From: Treponema sp.
GTDB lineage: Bacteria; Spirochaetota; Spirochaetia; Treponematales; Breznakiellaceae
Length of the DNA: 36,898 nt
NCBI GenBank assembly: GCA_031290475.1
Contig: JAITNM010000145.1
Location: 1 to 36,898 of the forward strand
Direction of reading: 5' to 3'
The position numbers were made by a program, and so were the translations under genes. Below the pieces are notes generated by a model. That model worked only from the letters and a program-made list of their open reading frames with translations. It made no database searches and was not told the origin of the DNA. Shown in pieces: positions 16,169 through 24,522 of the stretch. Position 1 is the stretch's first letter, and each line of letters opens with the position of its first letter.

Positions 16169-18110
16169 TGGGCATCTCCAATCCGTCCTCTTCGGGCTCC
16201 TCGTATTTCGCCGCCCGAATGAGCCCTTCCTCCAGAACGAAAGTTACCGCCTTGTATTCCGTGCGTACATCTTCTCTCACATCCCGGATAAAAATCCTCA
16301 CCCCGGGATACACTTTAGAAGCCGCGGAAATCCGCCCGCCGTGATCCTGGCTCAGAATAAGCTCCAGTTTTTCAATCTCATTCCCCAGATTTTTAATGCT
16401 GGTCATGACGCCCTGCCGTTTTTCCATCATCTCCTTCATTTCGATTTCTTTTTCCGGGGGCAGGACCTTGCGCTGTTTTTTTATATTGATAAGCGTCTGG
16501 AGATCCCGTTGCAGAACCGTAAGTTCATCTTCCAGAGCGGTTCTTTTTCCCGTCAAATCGTCATGCCGCAGCTTGGCTTTAAGATCGTAACCTACTTCAC
16601 AGATAGTTTCAGTGCCGCTGGTAGGACTGCCAATACTATCCGCGCTGATCTCTTCGGTAGCCCGGAGGTGTCCGCCGACAACATTGGCCCGCTTGCCTTT
16701 AACCACAATCCGTTTAAAGGCATCCACCTGGGAGTTAACAATGCCGTCGGAAACCACGACCATATTACCGGCTTCCACATTGGTGTTTTCGATGAATCGG
16801 GCCCAGATGGAACGGCCCGCCTTCACTCTCCCTGAACTCTTACCGGCAATGCCCTGGTGCACCGTGATATCCCCTTCGGCTTCCAGGTTTGCCCTTTCCA
16901 CGAGCCCCCGGATTTCGATATTCCCCGCGGCTTTGACAAAAAAGCCGTCTTCCACATTTCCGCTGATCTCCACGGAGCCCAAAAAATCGATGTTTCCGGT
17001 CTTAAGATCCACATTGCCGTTCACCTGGTACACCGACTCTACGTTGATCTTGTCTCCCACGACAATTACCTGGCCGTTCATATCGGCGATGATGGTAACC
17101 CCGTCCTCCCCTACATGAACGTTCCTGCCCGTGGGCAGGGGGATGTCCTTGCCGTTGTTGGCGGGAAGGGGCTCCCCGACAAGATTTTTGCCCGGCGTCC
17201 CCTTTTCCGCAACGATCTTCTTCGCCAGGGGCTGGCTTTCCACCACGTTCTGAATGATGTTGAGATCCTTGAAATTCACCCTGCCGTTGGCCCCTTCCCG
17301 GATCTTCACCTTGGACTGGTTGTTTTCAAAATTGTACTGGATATACGCGTCCCGGCCGTTAATTGCCTTGAGCCCCTCGGCAACCAGCGCGGGTTCCCGG
17401 TAAACCGGATGATCCGCGAAATTGGTAATAAATTCCTCATCAATTCCGAAATAAACCCGGTTCTGCTTCAGCAAACTGAGGATCATTTCAGCGGTAATAT
17501 CAAAACCGCCCTGTCCCGGGGCCTTTATGATGATAAAGGCCTTCATATTCTGCTCGACCACATCCACCTGGGCCGAAACATCATTGGCTATATTATGTTC
17601 AAAGACCCCTACCCTGACATATTCCCCATCCATTTCTTTCACCACGTTGGCCGCCAGATCCTCCGGAACTTCTTTGACCATCTTGGCGTTCAAGGCTTTC
17701 ATGGCAAGGGGGAGGGTGACCCGTTTGCCTTTGCCCACCGGAGCAGTGACCTTGAGCATAGCGCCGTCACTGGTAAGTTTGACAAAAACCTCTCCGTCCT
17801 TATCTTCAATAACCGGCTTTTTCTCTTCTTCGAATTCCTCAAAGGATAAATCTTCGTCTTCTTCGTCTTCCTGATCCGCAATCCGCTGGTAGGCCCGGAT
17901 CTTCCAGTCTTTTTTACCGGTCCCCAAAAAGCCCGCCGAACCCCGTTCGAGCACTTCGTATTCCAAACGCCGGACAGGTACGTCCAAGAGGGTTGCCGCT
18001 TCCGCTACCACCGCTTCAATGGTGGGACCAGCAGTTTCTACCGATTGGATGGCTCTGTCCTGATCGAGCTGCTCCTTCATCCTGCGCTGAAGCTGGACAA
18101 AATCCACCAT
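16149..18110 (-). CDS. fapA: Flagellar assembly protein A family (FapA/DUF342) with N-terminal Jag-N-like domain
   Basis: 653-residue cytoplasmic protein of the DUF342/FapA family, linked to polar flagellation in Vibrio and common in spirochaete flagellar operons; the biochemical activity is not established. An N-terminal segment at about 28-75 (LLDVPVRRLEYEVLERGSAG then FLGTGKKDWKIRAY) matches the Jag-N type found in KhpB/Jag RNA-associated proteins. The centre (about 240-530) is a beta-rich repeat region with GNVDLKTGNIDFLGSVEISG and SGRVKAGRSI, typical of DUF342. A coiled coil follows at about 540-600. AAGAGG lies about 9 bases before the ATG. It is 21 bases downstream of fliA, in the same operon. 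Confidence 0.9.
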   Translation of the reverse strand: MVDFVQLQRRMKEQLDQDRAIQSVETAGPTIEAVVAEAATLLDVPVRRLEYEVLERGSAGFLGTGKKDWKIRAYQRIADQEDEEDEDLSFEEFEEEKKPVIEDKDGEVFVKLTSDGAMLKVTAPVGKGKRVTLPLAMKALNAKMVKEVPEDLAANVVKEMDGEYVRVGVFEHNIANDVSAQVDVVEQNMKAFIIIKAPGQGGFDITAEMILSLLKQNRVYFGIDEEFITNFADHPVYREPALVAEGLKAINGRDAYIQYNFENNQSKVKIREGANGRVNFKDLNIIQNVVESQPLAKKIVAEKGTPGKNLVGEPLPANNGKDIPLPTGRNVHVGEDGVTIIADMNGQVIVVGDKINVESVYQVNGNVDLKTGNIDFLGSVEISGNVEDGFFVKAAGNIEIRGLVERANLEAEGDITVHQGIAGKSSGRVKAGRSIWARFIENTNVEAGNMVVVSDGIVNSQVDAFKRIVVKGKRANVVGGHLRATEEISADSIGSPTSGTETICEVGYDLKAKLRHDDLTGKRTALEDELTVLQRDLQTLINIKKQRKVLPPEKEIEMKEMMEKRQGVMTSIKNLGNEIEKLELILSQDHGGRISAASKVYPGVRIFIRDVREDVRTEYKAVTFVLEEGLIRAAKYEEPEEDGLEMPNGNSAD

Positions 18111-18131
18111 AACTAACGGCCTCTTAGTCTA

Positions 18132-18944
18132 TCAGACTATTCCTTTACGGATATTGGTGAGCTTGGCCCGCAGACGGAGTATTGCCTTGGTGTGGAGCTG
18201 GGATACCCGGGATTCGGTTACCTCCAGCACCTGGCCGATTTCTTTAAGGGTTAAATCTTCATAGTAATACAAGACTAAAATTTTCTTTTCCTTATCCGGA
18301 AGTTCATTAATGGCATTGATGATAATCCGGCGGATCTCGTCTTTTTCAACGATAATATCCGGGTTGAGGCTCGCGGGGGACTCGATACTGGCCTCAATGG
18401 TAACCTTGTCGTTATCGTCCCCGGAAAACCACACATCGTTCAGGGACAGGATGGATGTACTGGAAATTTTTATCATGATTTTGGAGAATTCGTCTTCGTC
18501 CATGCCTAAGGATGCGGCGATTTCCTGATCCGTGGCCGTCCTGCCCAGTTGGGCTTCCAGGGAACCGATAGCCTCTTCCACTTCCTTGGTCTTCTGGCGA
18601 ACCGAACGGGGCACCCAGTCAATGGAACGGAGTTCGTCGAAGATCGCCCCCCGGATCCGGGTTACCGCGTATGTTTTGAATTTAACCCCCTTGTCGGGAT
18701 CAAATTTATCTATCGCATCCAGAAGACCAAAAACACCAAAGCCTACAAGATCGTCAAATTCCACGCTATGGGGCATACCCACCGCAACCTTCCCGGCTAC
18801 GTACTTAACCAGGGGGGCGTATTGCTTAACAAAGGCCTCCCGGATCTTGAGATCCCTGCTGCGGCGGTACTCAATCCAAAACTCCTCTTCTGTCTTCTGC
18901 TCCGGAGAAGAGTCCATTTGACTTTCCCCGAGGACCTTCGCCAT
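18132..18944 (-). CDS. fliA: RNA polymerase sigma-28 factor, flagellar (FliA/WhiG)
   Basis: Alternative sigma factor of the FliA/WhiG type, which directs RNA polymerase to late flagellar and chemotaxis promoters (consensus TAAAGTTT-N11-GCCGATAA). Region 2 is clear (VKYVAGKVAVGMP, FDDLVGFGVFGLLDAIDKFD, FKTYAVTRIRGAIFDELRSI with WVPRSVR). Region 3 follows, and region 4 (LTLKEIGQVLEVTESRVSQL) has its helix-turn-helix near residue 235. An ATG at 18950 overlaps the previous stop, but the AAAAGGA Shine-Dalgarno directly abuts it; the ATG at 18944 has 6-base spacing, so I use that. A promoter of the kind it should recognise is found at 31543-31569 in the same operon, which would give positive feedback. 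Confidence 0.95.
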   Translation of the reverse strand: MAKVLGESQMDSSPEQKTEEEFWIEYRRSRDLKIREAFVKQYAPLVKYVAGKVAVGMPHSVEFDDLVGFGVFGLLDAIDKFDPDKGVKFKTYAVTRIRGAIFDELRSIDWVPRSVRQKTKEVEEAIGSLEAQLGRTATDQEIAASLGMDEDEFSKIMIKISSTSILSLNDVWFSGDDNDKVTIEASIESPASLNPDIIVEKDEIRRIIINAINELPDKEKKILVLYYYEDLTLKEIGQVLEVTESRVSQLHTKAILRLRAKLTNIRKGIV

Positions 18945-18946
18945 AA

Positions 18947-19858
18947 TCATTCCTTTTCATCTCGTTTTAATATGGTCTGTATAGCCTGGGCTACCTGCTT
19001 GGGCTGATAATCCCCTTCCAAGCCGGAAGGTTTTTCATCCGGCGAAAAGATAGACGATTCCAGGCTTTGCCCGGAAACCGACAGGGAAAACACATCCTCC
19101 GTCGTGCCGCCCTCCGAATCATCCCCCCCATCTTCACCGCTCTGTTCCCGCTCCTGGGTAGATGCCAAAAACGCCTGTGACATGGCCTCAAAATCCGGCA
19201 AAACATCCATCGAATTGGAATCCGCCTCGGGAAGGGCGGCTATACCCAAAGAAACCTTAGGCGCCTGGACTTGGGGAGGATTAACTTCCGCGTCCCCATG
19301 TCTATTATATCCGGTTTCCTTAATCTGATCCAGAGCCGGGCCTGCAATAGGGAGTCCCGGACGGAACTCCCCACCCCCTGAGCCGCGGTTAAGGTTCCCC
19401 AGGCTTTCTCCTGAAAACGCCTCTTCCGAAGGCGCCCCTCCTAACCCGCCTCCGGCAAAAGCGCCGCCGGAACGGTCTTCCCCGTCTAAGCCGGCGGAAT
19501 AGCCGCTATCGCCAAACCGCTCGGGGCTGAAATCGGGCTGAGCTTCGCCTCCGCCGGAACTGCCCAGGTGTTCAAGCCCAGCCTCATCCCCGAGCAAATT
19601 GCCGCTCTCATCCCCTCCTTCGGATATATTTATCCGGGAACCGGGATGATTTTCATTTAAATCAGAACCCATATCCAAAAGTTCGGGAAGAAAACGCCGC
19701 ACTACCATAAGCAGTATGTTTGACAGAATAAAGAAAAAAATACCGAAGGTAAGGGCCCGGACAATGGCGAAAGCTCCGTTTTTAGTGATCAGTCCGATGA
19801 TAAGGGAAAGAGCAAAACCAAATACCGCCGCGATACCGCCTAGCTTAAAATTGAGCAA
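18947..19858 (-). CDS. Hypothetical membrane protein between flhG and fliA
   Basis: 303 residues. Two N-terminal membrane helices (about 5-25, AAVFGFALSLIIGLI; and 31-53, VRALTFGIFFFILSNILLMV) precede about 200 low-complexity residues rich in Gly, Ser and Glu. The tail QVAQAIQTILKRDE looks helical. No known domain was recognised. T. pallidum, as I recall, has a hypothetical gene in the same place. The start is TTG at 19858 with AAGGGA very close and AAAGGCGG slightly further upstream; no ATG is available. The stop overlaps the fliA start region. It could be a membrane tether or regulator connected with FlhF/FlhG or FliA, but this rests on position alone. Confidence 0.7.
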   Translation of the reverse strand: MLNFKLGGIAAVFGFALSLIIGLITKNGAFAIVRALTFGIFFFILSNILLMVVRRFLPELLDMGSDLNENHPGSRINISEGGDESGNLLGDEAGLEHLGSSGGGEAQPDFSPERFGDSGYSAGLDGEDRSGGAFAGGGLGGAPSEEAFSGESLGNLNRGSGGGEFRPGLPIAGPALDQIKETGYNRHGDAEVNPPQVQAPKVSLGIAALPEADSNSMDVLPDFEAMSQAFLASTQEREQSGEDGGDDSEGGTTEDVFSLSVSGQSLESSIFSPDEKPSGLEGDYQPKQVAQAIQTILKRDEKE

Positions 19859-19872
19859 ATCCCTTACCGCCT

Positions 19873-20760
19873 TTAATCATGACCGCGGCCGAATATCCGC
19901 TTAAACATATTGGAAAAACCTCCGGAATCCCGAAGATCGCTTTTTTCCATGCGGCCCACAATATGCTGAACGCAGAGAGACGCCTTGCACTTGGGATCAA
20001 TGACCATAAAGGGCTTTTGCCTGAGCACCGCATGGGATACGGTGATATCGTCATAGATAAAACCGAGGTACTCTACTTTGAGGTTCAAAAACTGTCCCGC
20101 GATACTGGTCATCCGGTCGGCCACCTTCTTTGCCTCCGCCACGGTCTTGGCCCGGTTCACCACCAGTTTCAGCCCCATGTTGAGATTGTCAATCTCGGTG
20201 GCGATAATCTTTATGATGCCGTACGCGTCGGTGATAGCGGTCGGTTCCGGCGTAGTTACAATTACCGCGTCGTCCGCGGCGGCGATAAAATCCAGAACAT
20301 TGCTGGAAACGCCTGCGGAAGTATCAATGATGATAATATCCGCATTGGAAAGGGTATTCAATTCTTCAATAAAATTCTGCCGCTCCTCTTCGGTAAGGTT
20401 GGCTATTTTGGAAAAACCTGAGGCGCCGGCAACAATGGAAATGCCGTATTCGGTGTCTACCATTATTTCCCGCATGGATTTCTGTTTCCGGATCACATGG
20501 TAGAGGTTAAACTTGGGGATCATATTGAGGATGACATTCACATTGGCAAGCCCTAAATCGGCGTCCATGACCACCACTTTTTTTCCAAGCCGGGCGTATG
20601 CCAAAGCCATGTTGACCGACATATTGGTCTTCCCAACTCCCCCCTTGCCGCTTGTGACGGTGATGATCCGGGTCTTCTTGCCATCGTTGGCCTTTTCTGT
20701 TTTTTCTACGGCATTTTTCTTTCTCATCATTTCCCGTAGTTTTTCTGCCTGATCTTCCAT
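19873..20760 (-). CDS. flhG: FlhG (YlxH/FleN), MinD-like ATPase controlling flagellar number
   Basis: ParA/MinD-family ATPase that works with FlhF to set flagellar number and site; ATP-dependent dimers bind the inner membrane. The deviant Walker A is TSGKGGVGKT at about 29-38, with VVVMDADLGLANV (Walker A') and DIIIIDTSAGVSS (Walker B region). The N-terminus reads MEDQAEKLREM: this is the DQAxxLR helix known to stimulate the FlhF GTPase. I start at 20760 because GGAG lies 6 bases upstream; the ATGs at 20772 and 20763 are badly spaced. flhF is directly upstream (50 bases). All key residues are present. Confidence 0.95.
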   Translation of the reverse strand: MEDQAEKLREMMRKKNAVEKTEKANDGKKTRIITVTSGKGGVGKTNMSVNMALAYARLGKKVVVMDADLGLANVNVILNMIPKFNLYHVIRKQKSMREIMVDTEYGISIVAGASGFSKIANLTEEERQNFIEELNTLSNADIIIIDTSAGVSSNVLDFIAAADDAVIVTTPEPTAITDAYGIIKIIATEIDNLNMGLKLVVNRAKTVAEAKKVADRMTSIAGQFLNLKVEYLGFIYDDITVSHAVLRQKPFMVIDPKCKASLCVQHIVGRMEKSDLRDSGGFSNMFKRIFGRGHD

Positions 20761-20810
20761 CATTATCTCCATCGGTTTAGTTATACGACGGTGAAACTAA
20801 TACTGACGAT

Positions 20811-22058
20811 TTAAGTCCATCGTATAAGCTCAGCTTCATCATTGGGAAAGCGTTCTTCGATTTTAAGCCGGTTAATTTTAAAGCCCTCCAGGTTTATAAG
20901 GAAACGGAGTACACTCGCCTTCTGGATGTCGTTGGGAACATGCTGCCCTTCGGTTATGTAGGAAAGCTGTTTTCCCCGTTCCGCCAGGGCGCTGATCACA
21001 TTGCCCAAGGCGAAGGTTTCGTCCATTTTAGTGATAATCACCGACCGGTAACCGAAGGGCTCGAACTGCTTGAGAATTTCCAGAATGTCGCCGGATTTGG
21101 TGCTCGCCGCCAGGGCAAGGTGATATTCCGCGGCAGAACCGCAGGCGTCCAGAAGTTCCTTCATCTCCGCCAATTCCACCGAAGCCCGGGGACTCCTTCC
21201 CATCGTATCAATAAGGATGAGGTCCGTGCTTTCCGAATTGAGGGCAATGGTTTCCTTGAGTTCCCGGTAGTTTTTTACGCTGGACACGGGAATCCCCATA
21301 ATGCCGCCGTAGGTCTCGATTTGGTGTTCCGCGCCGATCCGGTACCCGTCAATGGTGATCATCTGTACCGAAAGGGGACGGCGGCCGGAAAATTCGGTGC
21401 CGTAGATCGCCGCAAGTTTCGCGATGGTAGTAGTCTTACCCACCCCGGTAGGACCGATGAGGGTAACGATGCGGGGACGGCGCTGGAATTCCTCTTCTTT
21501 ATGAATACGGATGCTTTCGCCTATCCATTCCAGGACCGTTTCCTGTACCGTGTCGAAATCCTCCAGGGCTTCAAGGGAAAATTCTTTTTTTGCCCGGTCC
21601 AGGGTCTCTTTTCTGTAATTAGGGGTAAAATCATTCTGATTGAGGATCGCTTCAAGCCGGACCAGGGTAGGATGATCCTGAAGGACCTGTCTTGTCTTGG
21701 CGGGGGCATTGACCTCCTCCATCTGTTTCTTAATATCCTTAACAGTACTCAACACCAGTTCCAGGGTAGGATCGCTTTTCCCCGCGGCGGCGAGAAGCTT
21801 TTTCTTTTGTTCTTCAAGATCCTGTCCTTTGAGATCCACCGGCTTCCTGACGCCGGTCTGGTAATTGTAATTATATTTTGGTAAATCGCCGTTGGAAATA
21901 TAGCCTGAAAGCTCCACCCCTTCCCGGCCAAACAAACCGGGGAGGCCGCGCATACGTACGGTTTTCTGAATCAATACCCGTGCACGATCTCCGTATTTGG
22001 AACGGATCTTTTCATAACACTGCTGGTACGTCGGAGCTTCTTCTGTAAACTGTTCCAT
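20811..22058 (-). CDS. flhF: FlhF, SRP-type GTPase for flagellar placement
   Basis: SRP-family GTPase that marks where the flagellum is built and recruits early basal-body parts. The N-terminal B domain (about 1-130) is charged. The NG domain has the G1 loop GPTGVGKTT near residue 205, the DGYRIGAEHQ motif typical of SRP GTPases, DTMGRSPR (G3) and TKMDE (G4). 415 residues is normal. The start is the ATG at 22058, since AGGGG lies 8 bases upstream; the TTG at 22064 is too close to it. It is followed by flhG, its regulatory partner, and preceded by flhA 51 bases upstream. Confidence 0.95.
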   Translation of the reverse strand: MEQFTEEAPTYQQCYEKIRSKYGDRARVLIQKTVRMRGLPGLFGREGVELSGYISNGDLPKYNYNYQTGVRKPVDLKGQDLEEQKKKLLAAAGKSDPTLELVLSTVKDIKKQMEEVNAPAKTRQVLQDHPTLVRLEAILNQNDFTPNYRKETLDRAKKEFSLEALEDFDTVQETVLEWIGESIRIHKEEEFQRRPRIVTLIGPTGVGKTTTIAKLAAIYGTEFSGRRPLSVQMITIDGYRIGAEHQIETYGGIMGIPVSSVKNYRELKETIALNSESTDLILIDTMGRSPRASVELAEMKELLDACGSAAEYHLALAASTKSGDILEILKQFEPFGYRSVIITKMDETFALGNVISALAERGKQLSYITEGQHVPNDIQKASVLRFLINLEGFKINRLKIEERFPNDEAELIRWT

Positions 22059-22109
22059 TTTCAATACCCCTATTAAAGTAGCGGCGCCCTGCCGCGGACG
22101 TACATTTTT

Positions 22110-24233
22110 TCAACTCTCCAGCCGAATCTCACCCACCGCTTCTACGGTAATATCCGATACGATTTCCGGAACCGACAGCACGACCAGCTCAGGCAGCTCC
22201 CGTTCGGTAGAAGACTTCACAAGCCGCCGGGCCTGCTCGCTGGAGAGCACCACCGGGAGCCAGCCCTGATCGTGGACCGCCGCCACAGAACGGGACAGGG
22301 CCTTTATCCAGGCCCGCTGTAAAGACGGGTCCAGGGCGGAAATCAGCCCGGAGGAAGTTTCCACCCGGCTGTCAATTATTTTCTGCTCCAGGGACTGTTC
22401 CAGGGTAAGCACCCTGAGTATCCGGTCATCATCAGCATATTGCAGACAAAGCTGCCGGGCAAGCGCCTGCCGGGCCTTTTCGGTGAGGAAACCCGCATCC
22501 TTGGTGACAGGGCCGTAATCCGCCAGGGCTTCCAAAATGGCGACCATGTTACGGATTGACACCCGCTCTTTAAGCAGGGATTGGAGCACCTTTTGTATCT
22601 CCCCAAGACTTAAAGACTTCTGCGTCTCTTCAACAACAGCGGGGTATTCTTTCTTGAGGGTATCCAGAATACCCTGAGTATCCTGGCGGCCCAGGATTTC
22701 CGCGGCGCAGCGTTTTATGATTTCCGTAAGATGGGTGGCGATAATTGAGGGAGGATCGACCACGGTGTAACCCGCCCGTTCCGCCTGTTCCCGGCTGTCC
22801 TCGCCTATCCACACCGCAGGAAGCCCGAAAGCCGGATCCCTGGTCTTTTCCCCGGAGATCTCCTCGGTAACGCCGCCGGGGTTGATGCAGAGATAGTACC
22901 CCATGCGTATCTTTCCCCGGCCCACGTCTACACCCTTGATCTTGAAACAGTATTCCGACGGTTCAAGGCGCATATTATCAATAATCCTGATCCGGGGAAT
23001 CACGAGCCCCAGGTCCAGGGCGGATTCCCGCCGTATCATGTGCACCCGTTCCAGTAGTTCCGCTCCCTTGTCCTTGTCCACCAGGGGGATAAGACCGTAA
23101 CCCAATTCCAGGGACAGGGGATCCAGGGGCACCACCGGGGACATCTCCCCCGCTTCTTCCTTGGCCTTCTTTGCTTCCCCCGCCCTTGCCGCCGCATCGG
23201 CGTAGCTTAACTGTTTCCGCTTTGTCCGGCCGATTCTGAAGGCGGTATACCCCAGAAGGACCGCCATGGGGATAAGCACATACCAGGGGAAGCCCGGTAA
23301 AAGGGCAAACAGCGCCAGCACTACTGCGCCAATCCAGAAGATCCGTTCATCCTGCTTAAACTGACCGGCGATTTCTTCACCCATGGGCCCGCTTGTGGCG
23401 CTGCGGCTTACGATAATACCGGTGGCGGTGGACACAAGAAGCGCCGGAAACTGGGAGAGGAGCCCGTCGCCAATGGTAAATGAAATATAGGTGCCCAGGG
23501 CCTTAGCCATGGGCTCGTGGTGGATGGAAACCCCAACAATGATACCGCCCAGGACGTTGATCACGGTGATAAAGATACCGGCCTTGACGTTTCCGGATAC
23601 AAACTTGCTGGAACCGTCCATATTACCGTAGAAATCCAATTCCCGCCGGAGTTCCGCCTTTCTCTGCTGAGCCTCTTCTTCGGTAATAGATCCGGTGTTG
23701 AACTCGGTTTCAATAGCCATTTGTTTTATCTGCATGGCATCCAACGCAAACCGCGCCGCCACTTCGGCGATACGGGTAGAACCCTTGGTGATCACCAAAA
23801 GTTGTACCGCCAGAATTACGACAAAGATGATAGCCCCTACCACAAGCCCTTCGGTGCCTCCGGAACCGACAACAAAGGTTGCAAAGGCCTTGATCATGCG
23901 GCCATCAAAAGCCTCACCCTTGGTAAGGATGAGCCTGGTAGAAGAGACATTCAGCGCCAGGCCGAATACGGTTACTACCAGGAGGAGGGTAGGAAAACTG
24001 CTGAAATCCGTAGGCTTCTGTATATACATTACCCGGAGCAGGATGAGCAGGGCCAGGACCAGGTTCAGAGCCATGAGCATATCCAGGATTATCGTAGGAA
24101 GGGGGACGATCAACATCATCACTATCGCCACCACGCTGAAGGCAATGGCCATACTGATCTGATCCCCGAACATAGCGGTTATTCTGTTGCCGGCCGGGGC
24201 TCCTCCGGCCGCGGGCCGGGCAATGTCTGCCAT
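22110..24233 (-). CDS. flhA: FlhA, flagellar type III export gate protein
   Basis: Large membrane component of the flagellar export apparatus; its cytoplasmic nonamer docks chaperone-substrate complexes. The N-terminal half has about eight membrane helices (from AIAFSVVAIVMMLIVPLP) and the FHIPEP-type signature region (FALDAMQIKQMAIETEFNTG), with the conserved loop after TKGSTRIAEVAARF. The C-terminal half (about 360-707) is the soluble domain. 707 residues is the usual length. GGAGGGGAG lies 8 bases before the ATG. The upstream gap to flhB is unusually long for this operon (286 bases) and is filled by repeats. Confidence 0.97.
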   Translation of the reverse strand: MADIARPAAGGAPAGNRITAMFGDQISMAIAFSVVAIVMMLIVPLPTIILDMLMALNLVLALLILLRVMYIQKPTDFSSFPTLLLVVTVFGLALNVSSTRLILTKGEAFDGRMIKAFATFVVGSGGTEGLVVGAIIFVVILAVQLLVITKGSTRIAEVAARFALDAMQIKQMAIETEFNTGSITEEEAQQRKAELRRELDFYGNMDGSSKFVSGNVKAGIFITVINVLGGIIVGVSIHHEPMAKALGTYISFTIGDGLLSQFPALLVSTATGIIVSRSATSGPMGEEIAGQFKQDERIFWIGAVVLALFALLPGFPWYVLIPMAVLLGYTAFRIGRTKRKQLSYADAAARAGEAKKAKEEAGEMSPVVPLDPLSLELGYGLIPLVDKDKGAELLERVHMIRRESALDLGLVIPRIRIIDNMRLEPSEYCFKIKGVDVGRGKIRMGYYLCINPGGVTEEISGEKTRDPAFGLPAVWIGEDSREQAERAGYTVVDPPSIIATHLTEIIKRCAAEILGRQDTQGILDTLKKEYPAVVEETQKSLSLGEIQKVLQSLLKERVSIRNMVAILEALADYGPVTKDAGFLTEKARQALARQLCLQYADDDRILRVLTLEQSLEQKIIDSRVETSSGLISALDPSLQRAWIKALSRSVAAVHDQGWLPVVLSSEQARRLVKSSTERELPELVVLSVPEIVSDITVEAVGEIRLES

Positions 24234-24252
24234 ATACGTTACTCCCCTCCCT

Positions 24253-24399
24253 TGGGAGTTTATCGGGCTTTAGCCCAGTTTAACCCCAAAAACGTGCGTT
24301 TAGCACGTTTTTTACCTTGCAAACTCCATAAGGAGCCCATAAATCGGGGATTTTTGCGTCAGTTTTGGTGCAAAAATCCACAAGTCCGACAGGCTCCTA
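24253..24399 (+). repeat. 145-bp MITE-like element, copy C, within the flagellar operon
   Basis: 147-base copy of the element at 8171 and 11805; the left end is slightly changed (TGGGAG), the right end is intact (CTCCTA). The perfect central hairpin is kept (24288-24313). On the transcribed minus strand it reads as a GC-containing 10-bp stem followed by five T, which could reduce transcription into flhA. Confidence 0.85.
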
Positions 24400-24403
24400 G
24401 GGA

Positions 24404-24522
24404 AGCACTGCTTTATGCAATCGAGCATAAATCAGTGCTACTTTAATGTGGCATTTGCGCAATGAAATGAGCAAATGCATAGGGCAACGCTGATTAGCGT
24501 CAAGTTAATCAGCGTTGCCCTA
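24404..24522. repeat. Cluster of three hairpins ending on the flhB stop codon
   Basis: Hairpin 1: AGCACTG.TTTATGC/GCATAAA.CAGTGCT (24404-24439, one mismatch). Hairpin 2: GCATTTGC/GCAAATGC (24451-24478). Hairpin 3: 17 perfect pairs, 24480-24496 with 24506-24522, arm TAGGGCAACGCTGATTA. Read on the minus strand, the outer TAG of hairpin 3 is the flhB stop codon. Hairpin 3 shares its core with sequences at the motB stop and at the operon end. Confidence 0.8.

Noticed and set aside
16857-17849. 330-residue plus-strand frame opposite fapA
   Set aside because: Antisense to a clear DUF342 gene in G+C-rich codons, which leaves the complementary frame open by composition.
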